Assembly: GCF_009664975.1 (NCBI RefSeq)
Contig: NZ_WJXB01000010.1
Coordinates: forward strand, 186,001-250,000
DNA from: Paenibacillus monticola
GTDB taxonomy: Bacteria; Bacillota; Bacilli; Paenibacillales; Paenibacillaceae
Direction: 5' to 3'
Length of the DNA: 64,000 nucleotides
In this document: positions 32,159 through 40,725 of the stretch, in pieces
How positions within the stretch are numbered: the stretch's first letter is position 1
How the letters are laid out: every line of letters begins with the position of its first letter
The notes under the pieces: model-generated
Database searches by the model: none
Seen by the model: the letters and a program-made list of their open reading frames with translations, nothing else
Told to the model about the DNA's origin: nothing
Translations under genes and position numbers: made by a program

Positions 32159-34609
32159 TTAACCCACTACTATATTAACAAGCTTGCCGGGAACCGCAAT
32201 AATCTTGCGTACGGTTTTACCTTCAACTGCGGCATTTACATTTGGCAGTGCCAGAGCGAAGGCTTGCATTTCATCTTGACCCATATCCTGCGGGATCATA
32301 ACGCGCTGTACGATTTTACCATTGACCTGCAGGACGATTTCAACCTCAGCATCAACCGTATATGCCTCATCATAGGTTGGCCAAGTCACATAGCTGATGC
32401 TTCCTTCATGACCCAGCAACTGCCACAGCTCTTCAGCAATATGCGGTGCCAGCGGCGACAGCATCTGCGTGAAATTCTCCACCGCTGCATGGGACAAGGT
32501 GTCCTGTTTATAAGCATCGTTAATGAAGATCATCAATTGACTAATCGCCGTATTGAAGCGTAGAAGCTCGAAATCCTCGGTTACCTTTTTAAGTGTCTTG
32601 TGCCAGGTCCGCTTGAATTCCTCACTACTGCCGTCTGCAGTGATTTTGCTGCTCAGGCTGCCATCCTCATTTACGAACAGACGCCATACGCGCGACAGGA
32701 AGCGGTGAATCCCTTCTACACCTTTTTCATTCCAAGGTTTGGTAGCTTCCAGAGGCCCCATAAACATTTCATAAATACGAAGCGTATCTGCACCGAATGC
32801 TCCAACAATCTCATCAGGGTTGATGACATTGCCGCGTGATTTGCTCATTTTCTCGTTGTTGTTCCCAAGAATCATACCTTGGTTCACCAGCTTATGAAAA
32901 GGCTCCTTCGTAGCTACTACGCCCATATCATACAATACCTTGTGCCAGAAGCGGGCATAGAGCAGGTGAAGTACAGCATGTTCTGCTCCGCCAATATACA
33001 GGTCTACCGGAAGCCATTCCTTTTGCTTCTCTGGAGAACACAGCTCTTGGTCATTATCAGGATCAATGTAACGTAAGTAGTACCAGCAGCTGCCTGCCCA
33101 TTGTGGCATGGTATTCGTCTCACGCCGCGCTTTCATTCCAGTCTCCGTATCGATGGTTTCGACCCAGTCCGTTACGTTAGCAAGTGGCGATTCGCCGGTG
33201 CCTGAAGGTTTGATAGCCTCAACGTCTGGCAGCAATAACGGCAATTGATCTATCGGTACTGTCTTCATTGTGCCATCTTCGAGATGCAGAATCGGAATCG
33301 GCTCTCCCCAGTAACGCTGGCGACTGAACAACCAATCGCGTAGGCGGTAGGTAACCTTGCCTTTGCCGCTTCCTTGCTCTTCCAGCCAAGCAATCATCTT
33401 CGCAATACCCTCGACATTGGTTAGACCATCCAGGAACCCGGAATTTACATGCGGACCATCACCGGCATATGCCTCTTCTCCAATGTTTCCGCCCTGCACC
33501 ACTTCGATAATCTTCAGGCCGAACTGCTTCGCAAATTCCCAGTCGCGTGTATCATGGCCTGGAACTGCCATAATTGCTCCCGTTCCATAACCAGCTAGCA
33601 CATAGTCTGCAATCCAGATCGGAACCTGTGCTCCATTTACCGGATTGATCGCATAAGCACCAGTGAATACTCCTGATTTATCCTTGGCCAGATCCGTGCG
33701 CTCCAAATCACTTTTGCGTGAAGCTTTATCGCGGTATTCTGCCACTGCTGCACGTTGGCTCTCCGTTGTAATGATGTCTACTAACTTATGCTCCGGTGCC
33801 AATACACAATAACTGGCTCCAAATAAAGTATCCGGACGAGTGGTGAATACCTCCAGAGTTTCATCATAACCTTCAATAGCGAAGGTTACCTCTGCACCGG
33901 TAGATTTGCCAATCCAATTGCGCTGCATATCCTTGATGCTCTCATCCCAGTCCAGTTCTTCCAGATCCTCAAGCAACCGTTCTGCATACTGTGTAATTCT
34001 TAAGATCCACTGGCGCATAGGTCTGCGGACGACGGGATGACCGCCACGCTCGCTTTTGCCGTCTATGACCTCTTCGTTTGCGAGTACTGTTCCTAGCGCC
34101 TCACACCAGTTCACCGATACTTCTGCTACATATGCCAGACCCCGATTGTACAGCTGGATGAATATCCATTGCGTCCATTTGTAGTATCCTGGATCGGTAG
34201 TACTGATCTCGCGGTCCCAGTCATAGGAGAAGCCCAGCGATTTAATCTGGCGACGGAAATTATCAATATTTTTAATTGTAATTTCACGCGGATGCTGTCC
34301 GGTATCCATCGCATATTGCTCTGCAGGAAGCCCGAAAGCATCCCAGCCCATTGGATGCAGCACATTGAATCCACGCATTCGTTTATAGCGGGAGACGATA
34401 TCCGTTGCTGTATATCCTTCTGGATGGCCTACGTGCAGCCCTGCACCTGAGGGATACGGGAACATATCCAATGCATAATATTTGGGTTTGCCCGGTTCTT
34501 CAACTGTCTTGAACACCTTGTTATCGTCCCAGAACTTCTGCCATTTCGGCTCAATGCTCTGAGCCTGGTAGCCTACAGCGGGTACGCTGTTTGTCTTATT
34601 GTCGCTCAT
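32159..34609 (-). CDS. leuS: Leucyl-tRNA synthetase
   Basis: An 816-residue class I aminoacyl-tRNA synthetase of normal bacterial length. HVGHPEGYT (HIGH-type motif) is at about 47-55, the editing (CP1) domain lies at about 220-410 with FTTRPDTLFGA, and KMSKSRGNV is near residue 575. The C-terminal tRNA-binding and small domains end VRKIIAVPGKLVNIVV. It is controlled by the T-box leader upstream. ATG preceded by GGAGGAG. Confidence 0.98.
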   Translation of the reverse strand: MSDNKTNSVPAVGYQAQSIEPKWQKFWDDNKVFKTVEEPGKPKYYALDMFPYPSGAGLHVGHPEGYTATDIVSRYKRMRGFNVLHPMGWDAFGLPAEQYAMDTGQHPREITIKNIDNFRRQIKSLGFSYDWDREISTTDPGYYKWTQWIFIQLYNRGLAYVAEVSVNWCEALGTVLANEEVIDGKSERGGHPVVRRPMRQWILRITQYAERLLEDLEELDWDESIKDMQRNWIGKSTGAEVTFAIEGYDETLEVFTTRPDTLFGASYCVLAPEHKLVDIITTESQRAAVAEYRDKASRKSDLERTDLAKDKSGVFTGAYAINPVNGAQVPIWIADYVLAGYGTGAIMAVPGHDTRDWEFAKQFGLKIIEVVQGGNIGEEAYAGDGPHVNSGFLDGLTNVEGIAKMIAWLEEQGSGKGKVTYRLRDWLFSRQRYWGEPIPILHLEDGTMKTVPIDQLPLLLPDVEAIKPSGTGESPLANVTDWVETIDTETGMKARRETNTMPQWAGSCWYYLRYIDPDNDQELCSPEKQKEWLPVDLYIGGAEHAVLHLLYARFWHKVLYDMGVVATKEPFHKLVNQGMILGNNNEKMSKSRGNVINPDEIVGAFGADTLRIYEMFMGPLEATKPWNEKGVEGIHRFLSRVWRLFVNEDGSLSSKITADGSSEEFKRTWHKTLKKVTEDFELLRFNTAISQLMIFINDAYKQDTLSHAAVENFTQMLSPLAPHIAEELWQLLGHEGSISYVTWPTYDEAYTVDAEVEIVLQVNGKIVQRVMIPQDMGQDEMQAFALALPNVNAAVEGKTVRKIIAVPGKLVNIVVG

Positions 34610-34671
34610 TTTATGCTCCTCCTTGGAGTGTTGCTAATTCGTGAAGGTTCTACTCACTCACCAATACGCTA

Positions 34672-34985
34672 AAAAACCTCCCATCCCTAGCGTATTATCG
34701 CTAGGGACGAGAGGTTCAAATTCCCGTGGTACCACCCTAGTTAGCGGCTGAATATACTTTATTCTGCCACTCACTTTGCACCCTTTAGCGGGGGTGAGGC
34801 GACGGCGGTTCGTCACAGAGAACCGTCAAGCCAAGCTTACGGTTGATCCTATGTCTAACGCCATTACTCCGAGGTGAGTTCATTCGTGAGTCCGTTACCG
34901 GCTCGCACCTGTGCGCCGGCTCTCTGCAATAACGGTCTGACGAATTAATACTCCTCATCATCGAATAACTATGATCACGATTATA
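34672..34985 (-). promoter_or_regulatory. T-box leader of leuS
   Basis: Minus strand: a structured leader of about 300 bases. It contains the T-box sequence AGGGTGGTACCACGG (34724-34738), the 5' part with GCAGAGAGCCGGCG and a plausible CUC leucine specifier in the GAACTCACC segment near 34875. The terminator hairpin CCTCTCGTCCCTAGCG / CGCTAGGGATGGGAGG with TTTTTT lies at 34672-34718. Uncharged tRNA-Leu should stabilise the antiterminator and switch leuS on. The region 34610-35044 holds no gene otherwise. Confidence 0.92.
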
Positions 34986-35044
34986 TCGTAATATTCCCCA
35001 ACATTATATACAACATCGGCCACTACAGTCAATGATTAACCCAG

Positions 35045-36112
35045 TTACACGGGCTTCCGCTTAATATAATAGGCCACAAAGTGCTGAATCACTACTTTTC
35101 CTGCTGCAAATAACGGTACTGCCAGTATCAGTCCAACGATGCCAGCAACTTCACCACCAACCAGCAATGCGAAAATAATCAGCAATGGGTGCAGGTGCAG
35201 CTTTCGCCCCACCACCTGTGGTGATATGACATTACTCTCCAGCATCTGACACAGCGTATTTACAACCGCCACCAGCAGCACAAGCCGCAGAGAGAGGGTT
35301 GAAGCCATGACTATCGCAGGTGCCGCTCCGAGAAATGGGCCCATATAGGGAATGATATTAAACACAGCCACTACACACGCGAACAGCAGAGCATAAGGCA
35401 TCCCGATAATCGCATAGCCAATATAAGCGAGCACCCCGATGATAAGACAGACCAGAAACTGGCCACGAATGTAATTGCCGAGCGCTTCGTCGATATCTTT
35501 TAACAAGGTCACGATGGACTTGCGACGCGAGCGGGGCAGACAGGATACTACCGTTCGTTCAAAAACATCAAAATCCTTCAAGATGTAGAACACTAGAAAA
35601 GGCACAATGAATGCATTGAACAAGATGCCTATCGTTGAAGCAATATTATCAAGGAAGTGGGATATCCCTTCGGCCAAGCGATTTTCCAACTGATAAAACC
35701 AGTTATTCATCCCCGTCTCCACCCCGGGCGGAATCAATCTGGAGTTCATCCCCCGCATCAGGCCCTGCGCATGTAGTGTCATCTCCGGCAGATGTTCGTT
35801 AAGCTCCTCAAGCTGCTCGATGAACATCGGGATCAGGTTGATCAGAATCACCGCAAGTGAAGTGAGGAATACCGCATAAATCAGCAGGACAGCCACGCTG
35901 CGCGGCATTTTTCTCCGTGACAGCATGGTCACTACGGGATTCAGCACATATGAGATGATCATAGCCGCCAGGAACGGGGCAAAGATCGCTTTTAAAAACA
36001 TAAATATCCCCTGCAGCATTGGACGGAGCATCCATACAAAATACAAAATGATCAGTGAGAGCAGCACTCCGATCATATAACGGAACCATTTACTTTGGGA
36101 CCACTCCTCCAT
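35045..36112 (-). CDS. AI-2E family transporter (PerM/YtvI-like permease)
   Basis: A 355-residue membrane protein from the ATG at 36112, where AGGAGGGATAAT lies just upstream; the longer open frame to 36289 is rejected. Seven to eight hydrophobic segments flank a soluble middle region (about 95-160) and the family motif NYIRGQFLVCLIIGVLAYIGYAIIGMP. It ends with VGGEVAGIVGLILAVPLFAAGKV, the family's conserved C-terminal signature. Members export diverse small molecules or ions and the substrate here is unknown. It is divergent from the lichenase gene. Confidence 0.92.
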   Translation of the reverse strand: MEEWSQSKWFRYMIGVLLSLIILYFVWMLRPMLQGIFMFLKAIFAPFLAAMIISYVLNPVVTMLSRRKMPRSVAVLLIYAVFLTSLAVILINLIPMFIEQLEELNEHLPEMTLHAQGLMRGMNSRLIPPGVETGMNNWFYQLENRLAEGISHFLDNIASTIGILFNAFIVPFLVFYILKDFDVFERTVVSCLPRSRRKSIVTLLKDIDEALGNYIRGQFLVCLIIGVLAYIGYAIIGMPYALLFACVVAVFNIIPYMGPFLGAAPAIVMASTLSLRLVLLVAVVNTLCQMLESNVISPQVVGRKLHLHPLLIIFALLVGGEVAGIVGLILAVPLFAAGKVVIQHFVAYYIKRKPV

Positions 36113-36211
36113 ATTATCCCTCCTGACCGTGTTGAGCCCAAAACAGACATGCCATATTAATATGTGTACGAGTGTGGTGAAATACTCTTGTTTCCCAACA
36201 AAAATTGGTTT

Positions 36212-36267
36212 TTTGTTATCCTGGTTCAGGAATTGGTATGGTGGAAAGAATCGGCAATGGCTAAAAT
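36212..36267 (+). promoter_or_regulatory. Activator site plus promoter of the lichenase gene (copy 1 of 3)
   Basis: TTTGTTAT-N13-TTGGTA at 36212-36238 abuts TGGTGG (-35 position, 36239-36244), then exactly 17 bases and TAAAAT (-10, 36262-36267). The same 27-bp motif and the same spacing occur at 48692-48747 and 53326-53381. The -35 hexamer is poor, as expected for an activator-dependent promoter. Confidence 0.75.
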
Positions 36268-36273
36268 CATTAG

Positions 36274-36288
36274 TGTAAAGCGTTTTCA
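36274..36288 (+). promoter_or_regulatory. Candidate cre at the lichenase transcription start
   Basis: TGTAAAGCGTTTTCA; read on the other strand TGAAAACGCTTTACA fits the CcpA cre consensus at 12 positions, with the last CA displaced by one. It begins seven bases after the -10 hexamer, where bound CcpA would repress. Confidence 0.55.
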
Positions 36289-36308
36289 TTTTAAGGAGGG
36301 ATATTTAT

Positions 36309-37031
36309 ATGATAAGGTTGAAAAAATTAGGGGTTGTAGGTCTTATTTTGCTGTTTGCAGGATTACTGGCAGGGACTCCGCCTGTTTCGGCAGCCACCGT
36401 CTTTTATGAGCCTCTGACCTACTTCAATTCCGCAACCTGGCAAAAAGCCGACGGCTATTCGAATGGTAGTATGTTTAACTGCACCTGGCGTGCAAACAAT
36501 ATCTCGTTTACCAGCGGTGGGCAGCTTCGCCTGGCGCTGACCAGCCCCAGCAACAATAAATTCGACGGCGCAGAAATGAGGTCTGTGAACAAGTATGGCT
36601 ACGGCAAATATGAGGTCAGCATGATGCCGGCCAAAAACAGCGGAATCGTTTCCTCTTTTTTCACCTATACCGGGCCTTCCGATGGTACCCCGTGGGATGA
36701 AATTGATATCGAGTTTCTGGGCAAAGATACCACCAAGGTCCAGTTCAATTATTACACGAACGGCGTTGGCAATCATGAGCAGATCGTTAATCTTGGATTT
36801 GACGCTTCCCAAAGTTATCATACGTACGCCTTCGACTGGCAGCAGGGCTACATTAAATGGTATGTGGATGGTGCATTGAAGCATACGGCAACTAGCAATA
36901 TACCATCCCATCCCGGCAAAATCATGATGAACCTCTGGAACGGAACCGGTGTAGACTCCTGGCTCGGTTCATATAATGGCGTCAATCCACTGTACGCCTA
37001 TTATGATTGGCTGAAATATACAAGCAACTAA
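36309..37031 (+). CDS. Secreted GH16 endo-beta-1,3-1,4-glucanase (lichenase)
   Basis: A 240-residue secreted enzyme. The signal peptide covers about 1-28 (cleavage after PVSA). The GH16 lichenase active site DEIDIEFLGKD is complete: nucleophile Glu131, Asp133 and acid/base Glu135. The length and FYEPLTYFNSATWQKADGYSNG-type start match Bacillus/Paenibacillus lichenases (BglS/LicB), which cut mixed-linkage beta-glucan. It has its own activator-type promoter and a cre, and AAGGAGGG before the ATG. A broken copy of its C-terminal end lies directly downstream. Confidence 0.95.
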   Translation: MIRLKKLGVVGLILLFAGLLAGTPPVSAATVFYEPLTYFNSATWQKADGYSNGSMFNCTWRANNISFTSGGQLRLALTSPSNNKFDGAEMRSVNKYGYGKYEVSMMPAKNSGIVSSFFTYTGPSDGTPWDEIDIEFLGKDTTKVQFNYYTNGVGNHEQIVNLGFDASQSYHTYAFDWQQGYIKWYVDGALKHTATSNIPSHPGKIMMNLWNGTGVDSWLGSYNGVNPLYAYYDWLKYTSN

Positions 37032-37086
37032 AAGCGAGTGTTGAACCCTGGCCGTTGAGTAAACCTCTTCTGCTGGGGTCCGCTTC

Positions 37087-37218
37087 AGGCCGCATTATGA
37101 TGAATCTCTGGAACGGGATAGGCGTGGATTCCTGGTTGGAGCCGTATGACGGAAAGTCCCAATCCATGCTTACTATGACCAGTTCGGCTATACTCCGGAT
37201 CAATCGTCGGGCAAGTAA
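37087..37218 (+). pseudogene. Frameshifted remnant of a GH16 glucanase C-terminus
   Basis: Starting about 55 bases after the lichenase stop, one frame reads GRIMMNLWNGIGVDSWLEPYDG, matching GKIMMNLWNGTGVDSWLGSYNG at the lichenase end. Near 37155 the match continues in another frame as VPIHAYYDQFGYTPDQSSGK and a stop, matching VNPLYAYYDWLKYTSN. The N-terminal part and start codon are absent. It is a degraded tandem copy or the tail of a lost second glucanase gene. Confidence 0.8.
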
Positions 37219-37241
37219 GAAAATCCGGCGTCTCTCCGACA

Positions 37242-37274
37242 AGAAACCGCCTTAATCGAGGCGGTTTCTTGTCG
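37242..37274. terminator. Bidirectional terminator between the GH16 remnant and the binding-protein gene
   Basis: GACAAGAAACCGCC-TTAATCGA-GGCGGTTTCTTGTC: a near-perfect 14-pair stem with short loop. Confidence 0.8.
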
Positions 37275-37282
37275 CTAAGGAC

Positions 37283-38863
37283 TCAGTGGCGGCCGCGGTC
37301 CCAGGTATTGACTTCTGAGGTTTCTGTTAATCCTCCGTAAGCTTTCCATTTGTCGACGAATTCATCAAATTCCTCGATGCCGCTGTCCGCGAAGATAATT
37401 TTTTGAAAGCTTTTTTGTTCCAGCTTCTTCAGCAGCTCGCCTTCGCTCTTCATCGTCGCGGTTGGCGGTCCCGTGAACTGATCCTTGCGGGAAGCATCCT
37501 TCTGGCTGAGCAGCACAGGGGCAATTTCCTTTGGAATTTCCTTGATCACTTTGGAGGGAATTCTTGCCCCATCGAAGGTTAGCGTATAGGAAGCGACCCG
37601 GATGCCGCCCAACGGCAGAGCGGAAGGGAGAATTGTCGGCTTGCCGTCGGCCATTGCCCAATCATAGTCTTCTGCAAGACCATTGATGAACTCGCCGGTC
37701 GAGGTGGCATAATAATCAAACAAATAATTTTGATAGGTAAAAAAGATTTCAGGATGCTTCATTTTCTTACTAATCAGAATAGCGCCATTGACAGGCAAGG
37801 TCCCCCTTCTCATGGCCATAGCGCTCGGTCCGGAAGGTATGCCGACGGCCTTGACGCGCGCCTGCGGGTCGGTATCGGTCAGGGATGACAAGGGCCATCC
37901 GCGCATCCAGTAAGGACCGGCAATGATGCCGGCCTTGCCGGAGACGAACAGATTGGCGGCGCCCTCTTCATCAAGCCACGCACTGTCGGTAGACAAATAG
38001 CCTTGCTGCACCCAATGCTTCATGAGTGCAACAGCCTTGCGGGCGCTGGGCTGCACGGACCCGTATTCCAATGTTCCGTCGCTCATGCGATTCCATTGCT
38101 CAGGAACCGTGCCGAACGCACCAAAGATCCAACTGCTGTCCCCCATCCAGGTATTCGGACCGTTGCGGAAACCAACCGCAAGACCGTAAGTGTCATTAAG
38201 ACCATTGCCATCTGGGTCTCGATTGACAAAGGCATCCATGACCCGTTCCAGCTCGTCCAGATTCCGCGGCGCGGCTAGATGAAGCTTGTCTAGCCAATCC
38301 TGGCGGATCCACAGCAACGGATCGGAGTTATATTCGTAATCCATAATGGGAATGGCATACTTGCGTCCGTCCCGCACAAAAGTATCCCATGCCGAGGTAT
38401 CCTCGGCCACAGCTTTCTTCCATACCTTGGAAGCGTACTGTTCAAATAAATCACCGACTTCCATGAATTGCCCAGAGTCGATCAGTTCCTGGATGATGTC
38501 TGCATCCCGGGTCGTTACGACATCGGGCATATTGCCTTTGGCCAGTTCAAGCCTCAGCTTGTTGGCATAGGTCTCGGACGTGCCGGATATGGTCCAAAGA
38601 TAACGGATACGGATACCTAGCCGGTTCTCGGCCCAAATTGTATGCACGTTATGTTCGAGGCTCTCGCCTTTTTTAAAGTTCAGATTGGGGTTCACAGAGC
38701 CTACCGTATACAGGTCTACTGGAGGATTATATTTGCCCGCCTTGATGGCGAAAGGAGGCACTATACTCTCCGAGGAGCCGACCGGGAGACTTTCGCCAGT
38801 ACTGCGAAACGCGCATCCCGACAACGACAAGAGCAAGATGAATAGCGGTAAACGGATTTTCAT
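37283..38863 (-). CDS. Solute-binding lipoprotein without linked permease
   Basis: A 526-residue family 1 extracellular solute-binding protein of the large LipO/LplA type. The lipobox LSGC gives the lipidated Cys17. Landmarks are NMPDVVTTRDADIIQEL, WIRQDWLDKLHLAAPRNLDELERVMDAFVNRDPDGNG (the calcium-binding-like DPDGNG loop typical of this group) and a C-terminal EFDEFVDKWKAYGGLTE. No permease genes adjoin it; instead it lies head-to-head with the sensor kinase, sharing a 116-base promoter region. A role as ligand sensor for the kinase is inferred. ATG with CAGGTGG upstream. Confidence 0.88.
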   Translation of the reverse strand: MKIRLPLFILLLSLSGCAFRSTGESLPVGSSESIVPPFAIKAGKYNPPVDLYTVGSVNPNLNFKKGESLEHNVHTIWAENRLGIRIRYLWTISGTSETYANKLRLELAKGNMPDVVTTRDADIIQELIDSGQFMEVGDLFEQYASKVWKKAVAEDTSAWDTFVRDGRKYAIPIMDYEYNSDPLLWIRQDWLDKLHLAAPRNLDELERVMDAFVNRDPDGNGLNDTYGLAVGFRNGPNTWMGDSSWIFGAFGTVPEQWNRMSDGTLEYGSVQPSARKAVALMKHWVQQGYLSTDSAWLDEEGAANLFVSGKAGIIAGPYWMRGWPLSSLTDTDPQARVKAVGIPSGPSAMAMRRGTLPVNGAILISKKMKHPEIFFTYQNYLFDYYATSTGEFINGLAEDYDWAMADGKPTILPSALPLGGIRVASYTLTFDGARIPSKVIKEIPKEIAPVLLSQKDASRKDQFTGPPTATMKSEGELLKKLEQKSFQKIIFADSGIEEFDEFVDKWKAYGGLTETSEVNTWDRGRH

Positions 38864-38906
38864 GGATCCACCTGCTTTTCGTAAAATTCTGGAAGTCGAA
38901 CAAATT

Positions 38907-38938
38907 GTATCATAATCGACTTCAGCATCGTATGATAC
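38907..38938. promoter_or_regulatory. Inverted repeat in the binding-protein/kinase divergent promoter
   Basis: GTATCATA-N16-TATGATAC is a perfect 8-bp inverted repeat. TATGATAC also resembles a -10 hexamer on both strands, so face-to-face promoters with an operator are plausible. Confidence 0.45.
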
Positions 38939-38979
38939 ACTTCTTTTATTACAGCGAAGTTTTTGAAAAGGATGATCTT

Positions 38980-40725
38980 ATGGCCTGGCGTCCAAACCTA
39001 TTCATTAAAATGGTGGCGATTCTTCTTTCCCTTATTTCAGTCACACTTTTATTCTACGGATTATCCTATAGCAAGGATATCGGGGTCATTTCAAGCCAGA
39101 TCAAAACGACCGATTTGAACCATCTGGAGTTCCTGACCCAGCAGATGGACAACAATATCAACCAATTGGCAGGCAGCATGTACGCACTTCAGAGAGATCC
39201 AACCGTCCGCGACTATGAGCAGATCCGGAAATTGGCTCATCTCATTGATCCCCCTCAGACCATTATGACTGTGCTGGAGAAGCTTTCCCTTCAGACGAGC
39301 TCCAGCACGTGGGAGAACCGGATTGTTCTGTACAAGCCGCACAGCGGTGAGACCCTAGGGTCAGATTCCTCTCTTTCCTTTGATTCCTCCGCACTGGAGA
39401 AGCCTCTGCCGGCTGGCTGGGAGTATATTCCGGAGGACAAAAGCAATGCTGAAGCGGGCTTCCGTCTGCTGCTGTCCGACCCCGTCGAGAGAAGAAATGC
39501 CCCCCGAGAGGCGGGACTGCTGATGTCGATGTATTTTCCTGTATCCAATATTGAACGGATGTTCGATGCCTACCAGTCGCAAAACAAGGGCGACACCTTC
39601 CTGTTCCACCCGGCATTCGGGGTGATCTTCTTCCGCAATACTGACCGGGAAATGGCGAAGCAGATTGTTGCAACGCTGACCCCTTCAACCGGACAAGGGA
39701 CCTCGGATATCGTTAGCCTCAAGGAAGACAACTTTCTTGTCAGCTCGGTTCCATCTTCGGCCATTAACTGGCAGGTCGTGCATTATTCGCCGCTGAAGCA
39801 GATTCTTCAGCCGATCCAGAGCAGCCGTTATTCCTTCCTGATGGGATCGGCCATACTTCTGATCATGAGTCTTCTGTTCTCTCTGCAGCTCTACCGCCAG
39901 GTGCAGCGTCCGGTCAGCCTCTTGCTCCGCTCCCTCAACAGGATAAAGGAAGGACGCTGGTCTACCCGCATTCATACCAAGACCAATCCTGAGTTCACAA
40001 TGCTCAATGAAGAGTTCAACGAGATGGCGGAAAAGATCCAGTCACTAATTGAACAGGTCTATCTGGAGCAGCTCCGGGCCAAGGATGCCCAGCTAAAGCA
40101 GCTTCAATCGCAGATCAATCCGCATTTCCTCTACAATTGCCTGTTCTTTATCAAGAGCAAGGCCGTAATCGGTGATACAGATTCCGTGGAAGCCATGGCG
40201 CTCAATCTTGGCGAGTACTACCGTTATATCACCAAAGTCGACCATTCTCTCACCACATTTCAGGATGAGCTGAAGCTGCTGGAGAATTACCTGGAAATCC
40301 AGAATTTGCGGAAACAACGCATCTGTTATGAGATGGATATTGCCGATGATCTCATGGGTCTGCGCATTCCTCGGCTATTGCTTCAGCCCTTGGTCGAGAA
40401 CAGTATCATTCACGGCATTGAGAAAAAGATCGGTCCAGGCTTCATTCGGATCACTGCCAGCCATACGCAAGAAGCGGTCACCGTCACCGTTGAAGACAAC
40501 GGAGCAGGTATGACCGATGAGGCGATTGCCTCTTTGCATGCCAGAATTTCCGAATCTACACGAGAGGATGGAGGCTGCGGGCTATGGAACATACAGCAGC
40601 GCCTCAAGGCTCATTACGGAGATTCATCAGGCCTTCTAATCACCCCTTCGCCTAGCGGCGGCCTAAAACTTACTCTCCGCATGGAGAAGAAAGAGGAATT
40701 CTATGCATCAAATTCTGCTGGTTGA
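38980..40725 (+). CDS. YesM/LytS-type sensor histidine kinase
   Basis: A 581-residue membrane kinase from the ATG at 38980 (an upstream TTG overlaps the divergent promoter and is rejected). TM1 is at about 10-28, followed by an extracellular sensor domain of about 250 residues, TM2 at about 285-303, HAMP (about 304-358), and a His_kinase domain with phosphoacceptor His382 in QINPHFLYN. The ATPase N box has Asn474 (VENSIIHG) and the G1 box VEDNGAGM (504-511). It overlaps the response regulator gene by 23 bases. The likely signal is beta-glucan oligosaccharide, from context. Confidence 0.93.
   Translation: MAWRPNLFIKMVAILLSLISVTLLFYGLSYSKDIGVISSQIKTTDLNHLEFLTQQMDNNINQLAGSMYALQRDPTVRDYEQIRKLAHLIDPPQTIMTVLEKLSLQTSSSTWENRIVLYKPHSGETLGSDSSLSFDSSALEKPLPAGWEYIPEDKSNAEAGFRLLLSDPVERRNAPREAGLLMSMYFPVSNIERMFDAYQSQNKGDTFLFHPAFGVIFFRNTDREMAKQIVATLTPSTGQGTSDIVSLKEDNFLVSSVPSSAINWQVVHYSPLKQILQPIQSSRYSFLMGSAILLIMSLLFSLQLYRQVQRPVSLLLRSLNRIKEGRWSTRIHTKTNPEFTMLNEEFNEMAEKIQSLIEQVYLEQLRAKDAQLKQLQSQINPHFLYNCLFFIKSKAVIGDTDSVEAMALNLGEYYRYITKVDHSLTTFQDELKLLENYLEIQNLRKQRICYEMDIADDLMGLRIPRLLLQPLVENSIIHGIEKKIGPGFIRITASHTQEAVTVTVEDNGAGMTDEAIASLHARISESTREDGGCGLWNIQQRLKAHYGDSSGLLITPSPSGGLKLTLRMEKKEEFYASNSAG

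Noticed and set aside
38905..38979. TTG start for the sensor kinase at 38905
   Set aside because: This would place the divergent promoter palindrome inside the gene and add residues before the first membrane helix; ATG at 38980 fits the family.
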